Notes: generated from the sequence alone by a model not told the origin. Counted from the stretch's first letter, positions 51,770 to 61,246 are shown. The stretch is DNA of 64,000 bases from JBQSUQ01 sp052384575 (GCA_052384575.1 JBQSUQ010000019.1); one strand, 5' to 3'. Numbers and translations: made by a program.

Positions 51770-52786
51770 TTAATTTTCGTTAGTTTTTATGTGGACAAGT
51801 TCCCTAATCAATGCTGTTGCATAGCTGCCTGCGGGCAAATAAAAATTCAGTCTTAATCCTTCGGGAACAAATTGCCAACTCAAATGTTGCGCTTGCATTA
51901 ATAAAGGGCGGCGCGCCGAATTCATCCGTTCTTTTTGCATTAAGTTTTGCAATTCGCTATGTTGGGCAACAATATTGTTTTCAAGTTCACAGGCGGTTGG
52001 ATTTTTTTCACCAATGAGCGGCGCGGTGAGTAAAATATCCTGCTCTGTTAGACGTTGTTGTAATGTTGGTAAATCTTCATGTTGATCAGCAACAAACCAA
52101 CTGTGGTTACCATTTAGTTGCAAAATATCTTGTGGCATGACTTGTGTGGCTAAGCCCATTTCAATGCGATTAGATACCACTAAATTGAAAATTTCACTGC
52201 GCGCTGCTGACAAGTAAAAACTGCGCTTTTTGCGATCTTTTACTTGTATTTCGCCTTTTGCCCAACGCATTGCTTGTGTCAGATTATGTCCATCACGTCC
52301 AAAGCGTTGTTCGGTGAAATAGTTGGGGAAACCTAAAAACTGTAAGTTTTTTAACCGCACTTTGAGTTCGTCAGTTTCTTCCACATCTCTTAATAAGATC
52401 TCAAAATAATTACCCGCGAGGCTACCTGTACGGATTTTGCGGTGGTGGCGAGTAACAGCTAAAATTTCTACACCTTCTAATTGGAATTGGCTGAAGTCGG
52501 GTGTCGGCTTGCCCGGCATTTGTAAGCAAAACCATTGTTCAGTAATGGCATGGCGATCTTTTAAGCCAGCGTAACCCATATTGCGCGCAGATATGCCACA
52601 GAATTGTGCCAATTTTTCGCCCACAAATAAGGTATTCGCATTGGTTTTACGTACTTTCACAGCCACGAATTCACCATCGCCAGACATCTCGTAGCCTAAA
52701 TCTTCTTTCACGATAAAATCGGCGAACTCCGCTTTTAAAAGTGCGGTTTGTTTTGGTGCAGTTTGTAAATAAGCGAGATCTTGCAT
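51770..52786 (-). CDS. truD: tRNA pseudouridine(13) synthase TruD
   Basis: Makes pseudouridine 13 in tRNA-Glu. The catalytic Asp lies in GYAGLKDRHAITEQWF, and NYFTEQRFGRDGHN is also conserved. 338 residues. Its ATG overlaps the ispF stop by one base. Uptake signals lie in the coding region (near 52356 and 52738) and just after its end. Confidence 0.95.
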   Translation of the reverse strand: MQDLAYLQTAPKQTALLKAEFADFIVKEDLGYEMSGDGEFVAVKVRKTNANTLFVGEKLAQFCGISARNMGYAGLKDRHAITEQWFCLQMPGKPTPDFSQFQLEGVEILAVTRHHRKIRTGSLAGNYFEILLRDVEETDELKVRLKNLQFLGFPNYFTEQRFGRDGHNLTQAMRWAKGEIQVKDRKKRSFYLSAARSEIFNLVVSNRIEMGLATQVMPQDILQLNGNHSWFVADQHEDLPTLQQRLTEQDILLTAPLIGEKNPTACELENNIVAQHSELQNLMQKERMNSARRPLLMQAQHLSWQFVPEGLRLNFYLPAGSYATALIRELVHIKTNEN

Positions 52787-53262
52787 TAGTTTTTTACCAA
52801 TAGGGCGACAGCTTCCGCAGCAATGCCTTCGCTACGTCCTGTGAAACCGAGTTTTTCAGTGGTGGTGGCTTTGACATTCACCTGAGTGATATCGCATTCT
52901 AAATCAGCAGCGATGACCGCGCGCATTGCGTCAATATGCGGTCGCATTTTGGGCGCTTGTGCAATAATGGTGACATCTACATTTCCGATTTTGTAACCTA
53001 GTTGTTGAATTTGTGCAAAAGCTTCACGTAATAAAATACGGCTGTCGATATTTTTGAATTGCATATCGGTGTCGGGAAATAATTTGCCAATATCGCCTAA
53101 CGCCATTGCGCCCAATAAGGCGTCTGTGAGCGCGTGCAAAGCAACATCGCCATCACTATGAGCGATAAAGCCGGTGTGATAAGGCACTTCCACCCCACCA
53201 ATAATTAACGGGCGATTTTCACCAAAGGCGTGTACATCAAACCCATGTCCAATTCTAATCAT
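52786..53262 (-). CDS. ispF: 2-C-methyl-D-erythritol 2,4-cyclodiphosphate synthase
   Basis: Fifth step of the MEP isoprenoid pathway. MIRIGHGFDVHAFGENRPL includes the zinc-binding DVH; SDGDVALHALTDALLGAMALG and the C-terminal KATTTEKLGFTGRSEGIAA are typical. 158 residues. It follows ispD by 13 bp. Confidence 0.98.
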   Translation of the reverse strand: MIRIGHGFDVHAFGENRPLIIGGVEVPYHTGFIAHSDGDVALHALTDALLGAMALGDIGKLFPDTDMQFKNIDSRILLREAFAQIQQLGYKIGNVDVTIIAQAPKMRPHIDAMRAVIAADLECDITQVNVKATTTEKLGFTGRSEGIAAEAVALLVKN

Positions 53263-53275
53263 ATTGTTGTCCTTT

Positions 53276-53968
53276 TTATCTTTGGCTTAAATAAAATTCA
53301 GCCAATTTGAGATCTTCTGGTCTGGTTACTTTGATATTATCTGTGCGTCCAGCCACTAAGTGTGGTTTAAAACCAGCGAGTTCCATGGCGGAGGCTTCGT
53401 CTGTTACTTCAAAGCCTTGTTGTTTAGCTTGCTCTAAGGCTTGAATTAATAAATCAGCGCGGAAATATTGTGGCGTTTGTGCCAGCCAAATATAGTTACG
53501 ATCTTCAGTTTGTTGAATTTGTTGCTGATGATTCGCTCTTTTAATGGTATCAATGGCAGGAACAGCGAGGATCGCACCGTTTTCATCATGCACTGCCAAT
53601 AATTTATCCATATCTTGATGGGTTAAGCAAGGGCGTGCCGCATCATGTACCAACACCCAAGTTTGCTGAGGTTGTGAAATTTGTTTTAAGCCATTTAATA
53701 CGCTTTCAGCTCGCGTTTCTCCGCCTTTGACAAGACGTACTTTCGGGTGATGGATAAAGGGGAATTGTGCTAAATAAGGGTCTTGTTCTGCAACCGCTAA
53801 AATAATTTCCTGAATCCCAATAGGATGCGTTAATAATGTGGTTAGGCTATGTTCTAAAATAGTTTTACCTAGAATCTGCAAATATTGCTTGGGTTTATCG
53901 GCTTGCATGCGGGAACCCACACCAGCAGCAGGCACCACAGCAACGATATTATGAGAAAGTGCGGTCAT
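53276..53968 (-). CDS. ispD: 2-C-methyl-D-erythritol 4-phosphate cytidylyltransferase
   Basis: Third step of the MEP pathway: joins MEP to CMP. The CTP-binding VPAAGVGSRMQADKPKQYL, VLVHDAARPCLT and TDEASAMELAG are clear. 230 residues. An uptake signal overlaps its first codons (near 53957). Confidence 0.98.
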   Translation of the reverse strand: MTALSHNIVAVVPAAGVGSRMQADKPKQYLQILGKTILEHSLTTLLTHPIGIQEIILAVAEQDPYLAQFPFIHHPKVRLVKGGETRAESVLNGLKQISQPQQTWVLVHDAARPCLTHQDMDKLLAVHDENGAILAVPAIDTIKRANHQQQIQQTEDRNYIWLAQTPQYFRADLLIQALEQAKQQGFEVTDEASAMELAGFKPHLVAGRTDNIKVTRPEDLKLAEFYLSQR

Positions 53969-53981
53969 TTTTAGCTAAGTT

Positions 53982-54260
53982 TTATTTATGTTCTTTGACG
54001 ATACGATAGAAGGTTTCATTGGGTTTTATCATTTCATATTGCTGTCTTGCGCGCTCTTGAATGGCATTAATACCATATTTTAAGTCTTTGATTTCGGCAG
54101 CAATAACTTGATTACGCTGAGACAATTTTAAATTCTCTGCTTTATGTACTTCAATTTCTTCACGCGTTTGAATGTAGTCCAAATAACCATTTTTATGAAA
54201 CCAAAAGTCATATTGGAATAAACAAAGTACGGCGATGAGTAAAATGATAAAAATACGCAT
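53982..54260 (-). CDS. ftsB: Cell-division protein FtsB
   Basis: Bitopic septal protein that forms a complex with FtsL and FtsQ. One helix (MRIFIILLIAVLCLFQYDFW) is followed by a coiled coil (EEIEVHKAENLKLSQRNQVI) and the family segment GINAIQERARQQYEMIKPNE. 92 residues. It heads the ftsB-ispD-ispF-truD-surE cluster as in E. coli. Confidence 0.95.
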   Translation of the reverse strand: MRIFIILLIAVLCLFQYDFWFHKNGYLDYIQTREEIEVHKAENLKLSQRNQVIAAEIKDLKYGINAIQERARQQYEMIKPNETFYRIVKEHK

Positions 54261-54324
54261 AAATTTCTATTTTAAAAGGGATGTAGCCATAGTTTAGGGG
54301 AAAATGCGGCGTAAAACAAATAGA

Positions 54325-54346
54325 AAAGCCCTATAAATAGGGCTTT
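54325..54346 (-). terminator. Terminator after yqhA
   Basis: AAAGCCCTA and TAGGGCTTT pair with a 4-base loop; on the minus strand a T-rich run follows. Confidence 0.75.
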
Positions 54347-54354
54347 AGATATTA

Positions 54355-54870
54355 TTAATGACCTTTATGGCTGGTGCTGTATAACACTTTGTCCGTATAA
54401 GCCATTGCCACTGCAGAAACTAAAAAGCCTAGATGTAAGAATAATTGCCACATCATTGTTTTTTCCGGCATATTACTTGCATTCACAAAAGTTTGTAACA
54501 TATGAATTGAGGAAATACTGATGATGGACATCGATAGTTTTACTTTCAACACAGAGGCATTGACGTGGTCTAACCATTCTGGCTCATCAGGATGAGTTTC
54601 TGTGTTTAATTTAGACACAAAGATTTCATAGCCACCAATAATCACCATCACTAATAGATTTGCAATCATCACCACATCAATTAAGTTTAATACCGAAAGC
54701 ATAATGGCATTGCTATCTAACTCATTGATTTCTGTTAATAATTGCCAGAGTGATTTGACAAATTTATAAGCATAAATACCTTGTACAATAATTAAACCAA
54801 GGTAAATAGGGACTTGTAGCCAACGGCTAGCAAAAATAATCTTACTAATAATATTCGGTTTGCGTTCCAT
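54355..54870 (-). CDS. yqhA: YqhA-family inner-membrane protein
   Basis: 171 residues from the ATG at 54870 (MERKPNIISKIIFASRWLQV); the open upstream extension lacks a ribosome site. Three or four hydrophobic segments and the central NLLVMVIIGGYEIFVSK and HVNASVLKVKLSMSIISISS are typical of the TIGR00645/UPF0114 family. Function is not established. Confidence 0.85.
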   Translation of the reverse strand: MERKPNIISKIIFASRWLQVPIYLGLIIVQGIYAYKFVKSLWQLLTEINELDSNAIMLSVLNLIDVVMIANLLVMVIIGGYEIFVSKLNTETHPDEPEWLDHVNASVLKVKLSMSIISISSIHMLQTFVNASNMPEKTMMWQLFLHLGFLVSAVAMAYTDKVLYSTSHKGH

Positions 54871-55065
54871 AATAAATTTCCTAAATGCAATTAAGGGTGG
54901 GGAAAGTACATTTTTTTGCACAAAATAGCAACGCTTTTTTGTGTTCTTTATCATTTTATCTGGTTGCTTGTTTCCGTTTCTCCGCTATATAATGCCGAAA
55001 TATTTAATTTTAAGTACAAAAATGACTTAAAATTTATTGTTATCACTAAAGGGAAAAACTCCATT

Positions 55066-55578
55066 ATGTTAAAAAAATTATCTCTTATTGCGTTATTCGC
55101 TTGTTTATCTGCTTGTTCATCTTTGACTTCATACGTGCCTTTTATGGGAAACAGCAAGCCTGTTATTGATTTGGATGAAGATAAAATTGATCAAAAATCC
55201 TATGCGGTAGCGTATTCAACGACTGTTCAAACGCATAAGGGCATGGTAAAAGAAGATTATGATGTGAATTCTTTTGCAAGCGGTGTAAATGATTGGTATG
55301 TCGGCAGAATTTTAGTGCCAGTTGATCAAATTAAAATGAAGCTTGCGTCTGGTATTGATAGCAATGTGCATGCTTATTATAGTGGTGTCGTTTTTGCTGC
55401 TGAATTGCAAGGGAATTTTAGTCGTTTGAGCCAAGATTGTTGGAGTAAAATTGATCGATCAAGTATGACTCAAGGGATTTATGATGCCATGATTGATTTG
55501 AAAAAAGATCGTGCTAAATCAGAAGATGATGAATACTTAACAAAAGGCAGTGAGCAACTGCTGAATGTATGTAAATAA
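55066..55578 (+). CDS. Lipoprotein of unknown function
   Basis: The start at 55066 gives a lipoprotein signal (MLKKLSLIALFACLSACSSL, lipobox LSAC) and 170 residues; the upstream in-frame extension overlaps the divergent yqhA region. The mature part is polar, with AYSTTVQTHKGMVKEDYDVN and VHAYYSGVVFAAELQGNFSR. I do not recognise a family. Its sequence suggests an outer- or inner-membrane-anchored periplasmic protein. A good terminator follows. Confidence 0.8.
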   Translation: MLKKLSLIALFACLSACSSLTSYVPFMGNSKPVIDLDEDKIDQKSYAVAYSTTVQTHKGMVKEDYDVNSFASGVNDWYVGRILVPVDQIKMKLASGIDSNVHAYYSGVVFAAELQGNFSRLSQDCWSKIDRSSMTQGIYDAMIDLKKDRAKSEDDEYLTKGSEQLLNVCK

Positions 55579-55582
55579 GTAG

Positions 55583-55613
55583 AATAAGCTAGACGAGTTC
55601 TAGCTTATTTTTT
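55583..55613 (+). terminator. Terminator after the lipoprotein gene
   Basis: AATAAGCTAGA and TCTAGCTTATT form an 11-bp stem with a 5-base loop and a run of T. Confidence 0.9.
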
Positions 55614-55666
55614 TCATGTTAGTGATTAATGGACGAAATATCACTGTTGTGAGTTTAGGATAATAA

Positions 55667-56614
55667 ATGATGAAAAAAGTTGTAATCATCACCTTAAATA
55701 CCGCCTATGATTTGGTTGGACGTTTGCCTCGTTTGCAACTGGGCGAAGTGAATAGCGTTGAAACCTTGGGTTTATTTGCTGCAGGAAAAGGCATTAATGT
55801 GGCTAAAGTGTTACATGATCTGGGCGTATCTGTTGCGGTGGGCGGTTTTATGGGTAATGACAATTCAGGTGGGTTTGAACGCTTATTTGATCAATTACAA
55901 TGGCAAGATTATTTTCATCGTGTCGCTGGACAAACAAGAGTTAATGTCAAAATCACAGAAACAGACGCAGAGGTAACGGATTTAAATTTTTCTGGTTATC
56001 AAATTCAACCACAAGATTGGCAACGGTTTGTACGAGATTCGTTACAATATTGTGCCGCATTTGATGTGGTCGCTGTGGGTGGTAGCTTGCCTCAGGGCGT
56101 ATCGCCGACACAATTTGCTGATTGGCTTACTGAATTAACCGCATTGGGTGTTAAGGTGGTATTAGATAGTTCTAATGCCGCTTTTATGGAAGGCATAAAA
56201 GCGAAACCCTGGTTAGTCAAACCAAATCACAAAGAACTTGAAACATGGTATGGCAAGCCTTTGAATTCTCTTGAAGACATTATTGTTGCTGGCACTGAAT
56301 TGCAAAAACAAGGCATAGCGAATGTGGTGGTGTCAATGGGTAGCCAAGGGGCATTATATATTAGTGAGCAAGAAATCATTCATGCCGAAGCATTGCCTTG
56401 TGAACATATCATCAGTACAGTGGGTGCGGGAGATTCCATGGTGGCAGGATTAATTTATGGAGAGCTAAATGGTTTTTCACTGCAAAAAAGTCTGGCATTT
56501 TCTACCGCAGTTTCAACGCTAGCGCTATCACAAAGTAATGTGGGTATTGCTGATCTCGCTTTAGTGGAGGAACTTGCTGTAAAAACAAAACTGCAGGCCA
56601 TTGAGAGAAAATAA
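55667..56614 (+). CDS. fruK: 1-phosphofructokinase-like PfkB kinase (orphan)
   Basis: Ribokinase-family sugar-phosphate kinase; the closest pattern is FruK, which makes fructose 1,6-bisphosphate from fructose 1-phosphate. AAGKGINVAKVLHDLG, VAVGGSLPQGV and the catalytic STVGAGDSMVAGLIYG are present. 315 residues. In Haemophilus fruK normally lies between fruB and fruA, but neither is here: a lipoprotein with its own terminator precedes it and an LtaS-like gene follows. It may be a displaced fruK or a paralogue for tagatose or another sugar phosphate. Confidence 0.8.
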   Translation: MMKKVVIITLNTAYDLVGRLPRLQLGEVNSVETLGLFAAGKGINVAKVLHDLGVSVAVGGFMGNDNSGGFERLFDQLQWQDYFHRVAGQTRVNVKITETDAEVTDLNFSGYQIQPQDWQRFVRDSLQYCAAFDVVAVGGSLPQGVSPTQFADWLTELTALGVKVVLDSSNAAFMEGIKAKPWLVKPNHKELETWYGKPLNSLEDIIVAGTELQKQGIANVVVSMGSQGALYISEQEIIHAEALPCEHIISTVGAGDSMVAGLIYGELNGFSLQKSLAFSTAVSTLALSQSNVGIADLALVEELAVKTKLQAIERK

Positions 56615-56721
56615 CAAAACTTGATGAAATTCCACCGCACTTTTTATGGACAAAATGAACTTTAACTCCTCCTTGAGTTCTTATTGACATAAACATAATA
56701 ATATTTGTTGTGGCAAGAAGA

Positions 56722-58653
56722 ATGAAAACACAAACACGTCCCCTTTTATTTCCGATTTTTTGCTTTATTGGCATAAATCTTATTGTTCTTACCCTTTCTC
56801 GCCTTGGTTTATCCCTTTGGCAAGCTGAACGTATTAATGCTGTCGATGGTTGGTTCTTGCTATTTTTGCAAGGTTTCCGCATTGACATTGTATCCATGTG
56901 CTATCTCTTTGGCTTGCCAGCCTTATTGACGGTATTGCTATGGCACAACAATGGCTTGGGGCGAATTTGGCAGTCCATTTTGCGTGTTTGGTTGACGTTC
57001 GCGAGCGTTTTTATTCTTTTTATGGAACTAGCAACGCCAGCATTTATTGAAACCTATGATTTCCGTCCGAATCGCTTGTTTATTGAATACTTATTGTATC
57101 CAAAAGAAGTCTTTACGATGTTAGCAAATGGGCATTTGACGGCAGTGGTATCCAGTCTTGTGCTGACGATTATTGCAGCGATTTTATATTGGAAATTGGC
57201 TGGTTGGGCTGTCAAAAATCTGCGCACTATCAGCTGGAAAACACGTCCAGTTCTAGCTATTGTTATCGTTGCTGTTGCTTTTGTTGGTGCGCGTTCCACA
57301 TTAAGCCATCGTGGTATTAATCCTGCTATGGTGGCATTTTCAGGCGATCCTTTAGTGAATTCCTTGGTGCTAAATTCAGGTTATTCTGTTTTATATGCTG
57401 TTCAGCAATTAAAGGATGAAGATAAATCGTCTGAACAATATGGCAAAATGCCAGTAGAGGAAATGTTGCACATTGTTAAACAATCTCGTGGTCGTCCTGA
57501 CGCAGATTATATTTCAGCAACCTTGCCCACCTTAACTTACAATAAAGCCTCCTATCAAGGTAAACCCAAAAATATTGTTATTTTGTTGATGGAAAGTCAA
57601 GGCGCACAGTTTATTGGCACCTTAGGTGGCAAACCGCTGAGCCCTGAGTTTGATAAATTAGCACAACAAGGTTGGTTATTTGAAAATCTCTATGCGACGG
57701 GTACCCGTTCAGTGCGTGGTATTGAAGCGGTAACTGCAGGCTTTACACCAACACCAGCGCGTTCCACAGTAAAACTAACCAAAAGTCAAAATGGCTTTTT
57801 CACTATCGCTGAGTTATTAAGCCAACAAGGCTATAAAACGTCCTTTATTTATGGTGGTGAGAAACATTTTGATAATATGGCAAGCTATTTTTATGGTAAT
57901 GGTTTCCAAACAATTATCGATGAAAAAGACTATCAGAACCCGAAATTTACTGCAACTTGGGGCATGAGTGATGAAGATTTGTTTGATAAAGCGCATGAAA
58001 CTTTCACCGCACTTTCTCAAGGCGATGCACCCTTCTTTAGTTTAGTTTTTACTTCAAGCAACCATGATCCTTTTGAATTTCCAGATGGCAAAATTGAGCT
58101 TTATGATCAGGAAAAACAAACTCGTTACAATGCGGCGAAATATGCAGATTATGCGCTCGGTTATTTTTTCCGATTAGCGAAACAATCAAACTATTGGAAA
58201 GACACCATTTTCCTCGTTATCGCAGATCACGACTCTCGTGTTGCTGGCGCGGAGTTGGTACCAATTAATCATTTCCATATTCCAGCGTTAATTTTGGGAG
58301 AAGGCATTGAAGCAAAACGCGATCATCGTTTAGTCAGCCAAATTGATATGCCAACAACCTTGTTGTCTTTAGCGGGTGTGAGTGGGCAATATCCAATGAT
58401 TGGTTATGATTTGACACAGTCAGCCGATCCTAATCGTGCTTTTATGCAGTACGATCAAACGCAAGCGATGATGAAAGGCAATGATGTGATCATTTTACAG
58501 CCTAATAAACAGCCTCAGAGTTATGAATACGACAAAAAAGAAGGGAAGTTTATGGCTAAATCCTTACCAGAGGAAATGAAAAAAGAAGCCCTAGCCCATG
58601 CCCTGTTAGGCAGCTATTTATACAATAACCGCTTGTATAAAAGTAAAGATTGA
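56722..58653 (+). CDS. LtaS-type membrane phosphotransferase (sulfatase fold), Lpt6-like
   Basis: Five N-terminal hydrophobic segments (about 1-200) and a periplasmic sulfatase-fold domain (about 290-640). Metal and nucleophile segments fit the LTA-synthase family: VILLMESQGAQFIG, YATGTRSVRGIEAVT (Thr nucleophile), and FLVIADHDSRV. In H. influenzae a protein of this type is reported to add phosphoethanolamine to lipooligosaccharide (Lpt6); transfer of a phosphoglycerol unit is another family activity. The ATG at 56722 (643 residues) is preferred to a GTG at 56710. Confidence 0.75.
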   Translation: MKTQTRPLLFPIFCFIGINLIVLTLSRLGLSLWQAERINAVDGWFLLFLQGFRIDIVSMCYLFGLPALLTVLLWHNNGLGRIWQSILRVWLTFASVFILFMELATPAFIETYDFRPNRLFIEYLLYPKEVFTMLANGHLTAVVSSLVLTIIAAILYWKLAGWAVKNLRTISWKTRPVLAIVIVAVAFVGARSTLSHRGINPAMVAFSGDPLVNSLVLNSGYSVLYAVQQLKDEDKSSEQYGKMPVEEMLHIVKQSRGRPDADYISATLPTLTYNKASYQGKPKNIVILLMESQGAQFIGTLGGKPLSPEFDKLAQQGWLFENLYATGTRSVRGIEAVTAGFTPTPARSTVKLTKSQNGFFTIAELLSQQGYKTSFIYGGEKHFDNMASYFYGNGFQTIIDEKDYQNPKFTATWGMSDEDLFDKAHETFTALSQGDAPFFSLVFTSSNHDPFEFPDGKIELYDQEKQTRYNAAKYADYALGYFFRLAKQSNYWKDTIFLVIADHDSRVAGAELVPINHFHIPALILGEGIEAKRDHRLVSQIDMPTTLLSLAGVSGQYPMIGYDLTQSADPNRAFMQYDQTQAMMKGNDVIILQPNKQPQSYEYDKKEGKFMAKSLPEEMKKEALAHALLGSYLYNNRLYKSKD

Positions 58654-58713
58654 TTATGTCATCATTTAGTATTAAATTAATAAAACGTTGAATTAATAAG
58701 ATAGGAAGATTGT

Positions 58714-59004
58714 ATGAACAATGACAAACCCATTGAATGTGTAGGCTGTAACACCTTTGATATTGGTTCAGTAATAGATAATAGTGAACTTGAAGTGAAG
58801 TTTTCTAAACAATATCCAACTCAGCAAGAGGCTGAGCAAGCATTAGCAAAATTAGTGCAAAAAGCACGTGATACGGAAACGGATCCTTGCCAGATTCAAC
58901 ATGAAATCAAAGCGGTTGATGGTGGCTTTTTATTAGATGCAAGTTTCACATTCAGCTGCCAAGCAGAAGTGGTGATCTTCCAATTAGGTACAAGAACCGT
59001 CTAA
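58714..59004 (+). CDS. YfcZ/YiiS-family (DUF406) protein
   Basis: 96 residues after a TAGGAAG ribosome site. The N-terminal CVGCNTFDIGSVIDN and the C-terminal FSCQAEVVIFQLGTR match the YfcZ/YiiS pattern from memory. Cytoplasmic, function unknown. It is isolated, with an uptake signal about 20 bp after its stop. Confidence 0.8.
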   Translation: MNNDKPIECVGCNTFDIGSVIDNSELEVKFSKQYPTQQEAEQALAKLVQKARDTETDPCQIQHEIKAVDGGFLLDASFTFSCQAEVVIFQLGTRTV

Positions 59005-59138
59005 GCGATAATTTGATCGTTAAAGTGCGGTGGAAATTCTCGGATTTTTCTGAAGTCGGTCATTTAGGGATGTAATGCATATTCGTTACATCCCTAAAAT
59101 ATATATATGATTTAAACATTATTTATAGGTAAATATTT

Positions 59139-59990
59139 ATGACAACTCAACCGAGCGTTGCGATTATCACATCAACCATTGGTCGCCTAGAACTTGCGCG
59201 GGCGATCGAAAGTGTCAAAAAACAAACTTATCCTTGTAAGCACTATATTTTTGTTGATGGTGAACAATTTGCTGATAAAGCTAAAGCGGTAATTGAGCAA
59301 TATGATAATCTTATTGTGACCTATTTGCCAATGAACACAGGGGTAAATAGCTGGGTAAATAGTAGCATCAATGCCATTGCGCCCTATTTAGTCAAAGAAG
59401 ATATTGTTTGCTATTTAGATGATGATAATTGGTATGAACCTAATCATGTTCAAAGCATTGTTGAATCCTTTGCGATTTGTCCAACAGCTGATTTCGTGTA
59501 TAGCTTACGTAATCTGTATGACATCGCAGGTAATTTTATCTGTCATGATGATATTGAATCGCTGGGTATTTGGGAATCAAAAACAAAAGAAAAATTTTCA
59601 TTTAAGTTAGAAATTGATGGTTATCAATTTTGGTTAGCCCCTCAGTTAAAAGGAACCTATCATATAGACACTAACTGTTATGGGTTTACTCGACAATCTG
59701 CTATTACAATAGCGCCGATCTGGTTTTCTGGCAAATATAATGATAGAAATGTTTTTCAAAAGATTTCTCAACTTAAGTGGACAGTCGTGCCAACGCGCAA
59801 ATATTCGGTAAACTATACCGTAGATTTAGAACGATATATGTCCTTTAAAGAGTTTAAAGATGCTGGGTTAACTGACGAACAGGCTACTCGTGCCCAAATT
59901 ACGATAATTCAAAAAATTAATGAACTACATATAGAGCGTTATGGTGGTAGAAGACCTTGGACAGAGCCAAATGCTTGGCCAGAATCCTAG
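59139..59990 (+). CDS. Family 2 glycosyltransferase (GT-A fold)
   Basis: 283 residues with the GT-A start SVAIITSTIGRLELARAIES, KQTYPCKHYIFVDG, and the metal-binding acidic motif CYLDDDNWYEPNHV. A C-terminal region without known features follows (TEPNAWPES). No membrane segment or signal is seen, so it is probably cytoplasmic. It is not in a glycan operon, so the acceptor (perhaps lipooligosaccharide or a protein) cannot be named. Confidence 0.8.
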   Translation: MTTQPSVAIITSTIGRLELARAIESVKKQTYPCKHYIFVDGEQFADKAKAVIEQYDNLIVTYLPMNTGVNSWVNSSINAIAPYLVKEDIVCYLDDDNWYEPNHVQSIVESFAICPTADFVYSLRNLYDIAGNFICHDDIESLGIWESKTKEKFSFKLEIDGYQFWLAPQLKGTYHIDTNCYGFTRQSAITIAPIWFSGKYNDRNVFQKISQLKWTVVPTRKYSVNYTVDLERYMSFKEFKDAGLTDEQATRAQITIIQKINELHIERYGGRRPWTEPNAWPES

Positions 59991-60120
59991 TTATTTTACT
60001 TAAAAGGAAATTTGTAAATTTTGCGTTTTTGACATTTCTTTTTTTAATGCCACATATTGAAACTCAGTTCGTGGCTTTGATATTCAATTTATTTTAAGTT
60101 ATTTTTAACTCAGGAAGCAC

Positions 60121-60462
60121 ATTTTTATTATTGCTCTTGGATTTGCTGCACTTAGCGCATCATCTTTTGCACATAAACATGATAATGGTTGTTTTGTAAA
60201 TAATAACCAGCCTGTCAGCACAGTGGCACAAGCGAAAACATTGGACGATGATCAACTTGTGGTATTACAAGGCAAGATTGTTAAACAAATTGGAAAAGAG
60301 GATTTCTTATTTCGCGATGCAAGTGGCGAAATAGCAGTGGAAATCGACAAGGAACTGTGGAAAGGTGAGCAAATCACGCCAAATGATGAAGTGAAATTTT
60401 ACGGTGAAGTAGACAAATCGGCTAATAAATCGAGGTTGAAGTTCATCAGATTGAAAAAGTAA
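60121..60462 (+). CDS. BOF-domain (YgiW/YdeI type) exported protein with no ATG start
   Basis: The OB-fold domain is clear: AQAKTLDDDQLVVLQGKIVK, FLFRDASGEIAVEID and the ending EVDKSANKSRLKFIRL. Upstream the same frame gives a good signal peptide (IFIIALGFAALSASSFA-HK) back to ATT at 60121, three bases after AGGAAG, and a stop lies four codons earlier. No ATG, GTG or TTG exists before the GTG at 60223, which would remove the signal. Either ATT is the start, or a short deletion removed the ATG and the gene is disabled. YgiW-type proteins are linked to stress tolerance; the role here is unknown. Confidence 0.65.
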   Translation: MFIIALGFAALSASSFAHKHDNGCFVNNNQPVSTVAQAKTLDDDQLVVLQGKIVKQIGKEDFLFRDASGEIAVEIDKELWKGEQITPNDEVKFYGEVDKSANKSRLKFIRLKK

Positions 60463-60474
60463 AATAATCTCAAT

Positions 60475-60500
60475 GGGCGAACTGATGTTCGCCCGATTTA
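60475..60500 (+). terminator. Terminator after the BOF gene
   Basis: GGGCGAAC and GTTCGCCC form an 8-bp stem with a 4-base loop, then GATTTATTTT. Confidence 0.8.
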
Positions 60501-60635
60501 TTTTCACACTTAAATCGCAATGCGATCTTATTTTGATCCTAACGCCTCATTCTTTCCATTCTTGAAAATAACCGAATTTTCCACCGCACTTTTGAGAGTT
60601 AACTGAGGAATTTCGCGGTAAAAGCTGCTTAATTG

Positions 60636-60664
60636 TTGACAGCGATCCTTTTCGCGATTAGAAT
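60636..60664 (+). promoter_or_regulatory. Strong promoter of the str operon
   Basis: TTGACA and TAGAAT are separated by 17 bp, about 78 bp before rpsL. The near-consensus form fits a ribosomal-protein operon. Confidence 0.85.
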
Positions 60665-60742
60665 TTAGCGTCTATTTCTTTATGGAATAGATTTTAACAA
60701 ACATATTCGTTTAGAATTTTTAATGAAAACTGGAGCTTATTA

Positions 60743-61117
60743 ATGGCAACTATCAACCAACTAGTACGCAAACCGCGTGTGAGCAAGGTTGTAAAAAGTA
60801 ACGTTCCTGCATTAGAGGCTTGCCCGCAGAAACGTGGCGTGTGTACTCGCGTATACACTACTACACCTAAAAAACCGAACTCTGCATTACGTAAAGTATG
60901 CCGTATTCGTTTAACAAATGGTTACGAAGTAACTTCTTATATTGGCGGCGAAGGTCATAACCTTCAAGAGCACAGTGTTGTGCTTATCCGTGGTGGTCGT
61001 GTTAAAGATTTACCGGGTGTGCGTTATCACACCGTACGTGGTGCATTAGATTGCGCAGGCGTAAAAGATCGTAAACAAGCACGTTCAAAATACGGCGTTA
61101 AACGTCCTAAAGCTTAA
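60743..61117 (+). CDS. rpsL: 30S ribosomal protein S12
   Basis: Decoding-centre protein. 124 residues beginning MATINQLVRKPR. TTPKKPNSALRKVCRIRLTN carries the lysine altered in streptomycin-resistant mutants, here in the normal form, and GGRVKDLPGVRYHTVRG carries the second such site, also normal. First gene of the str operon. Confidence 0.99.
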   Translation: MATINQLVRKPRVSKVVKSNVPALEACPQKRGVCTRVYTTTPKKPNSALRKVCRIRLTNGYEVTSYIGGEGHNLQEHSVVLIRGGRVKDLPGVRYHTVRGALDCAGVKDRKQARSKYGVKRPKA

Positions 61118-61246
61118 TGGAGCTCCGTTAAGTAAGGCCAAACGTCTAAATTAAATATTTAAACCATAAACTCCAGTCAACGGCGATAATAAATCGCAAA
61201 AGATGAGTTTTGGATATCCTGAATTATAAAAAACGGAGAAATAGCA

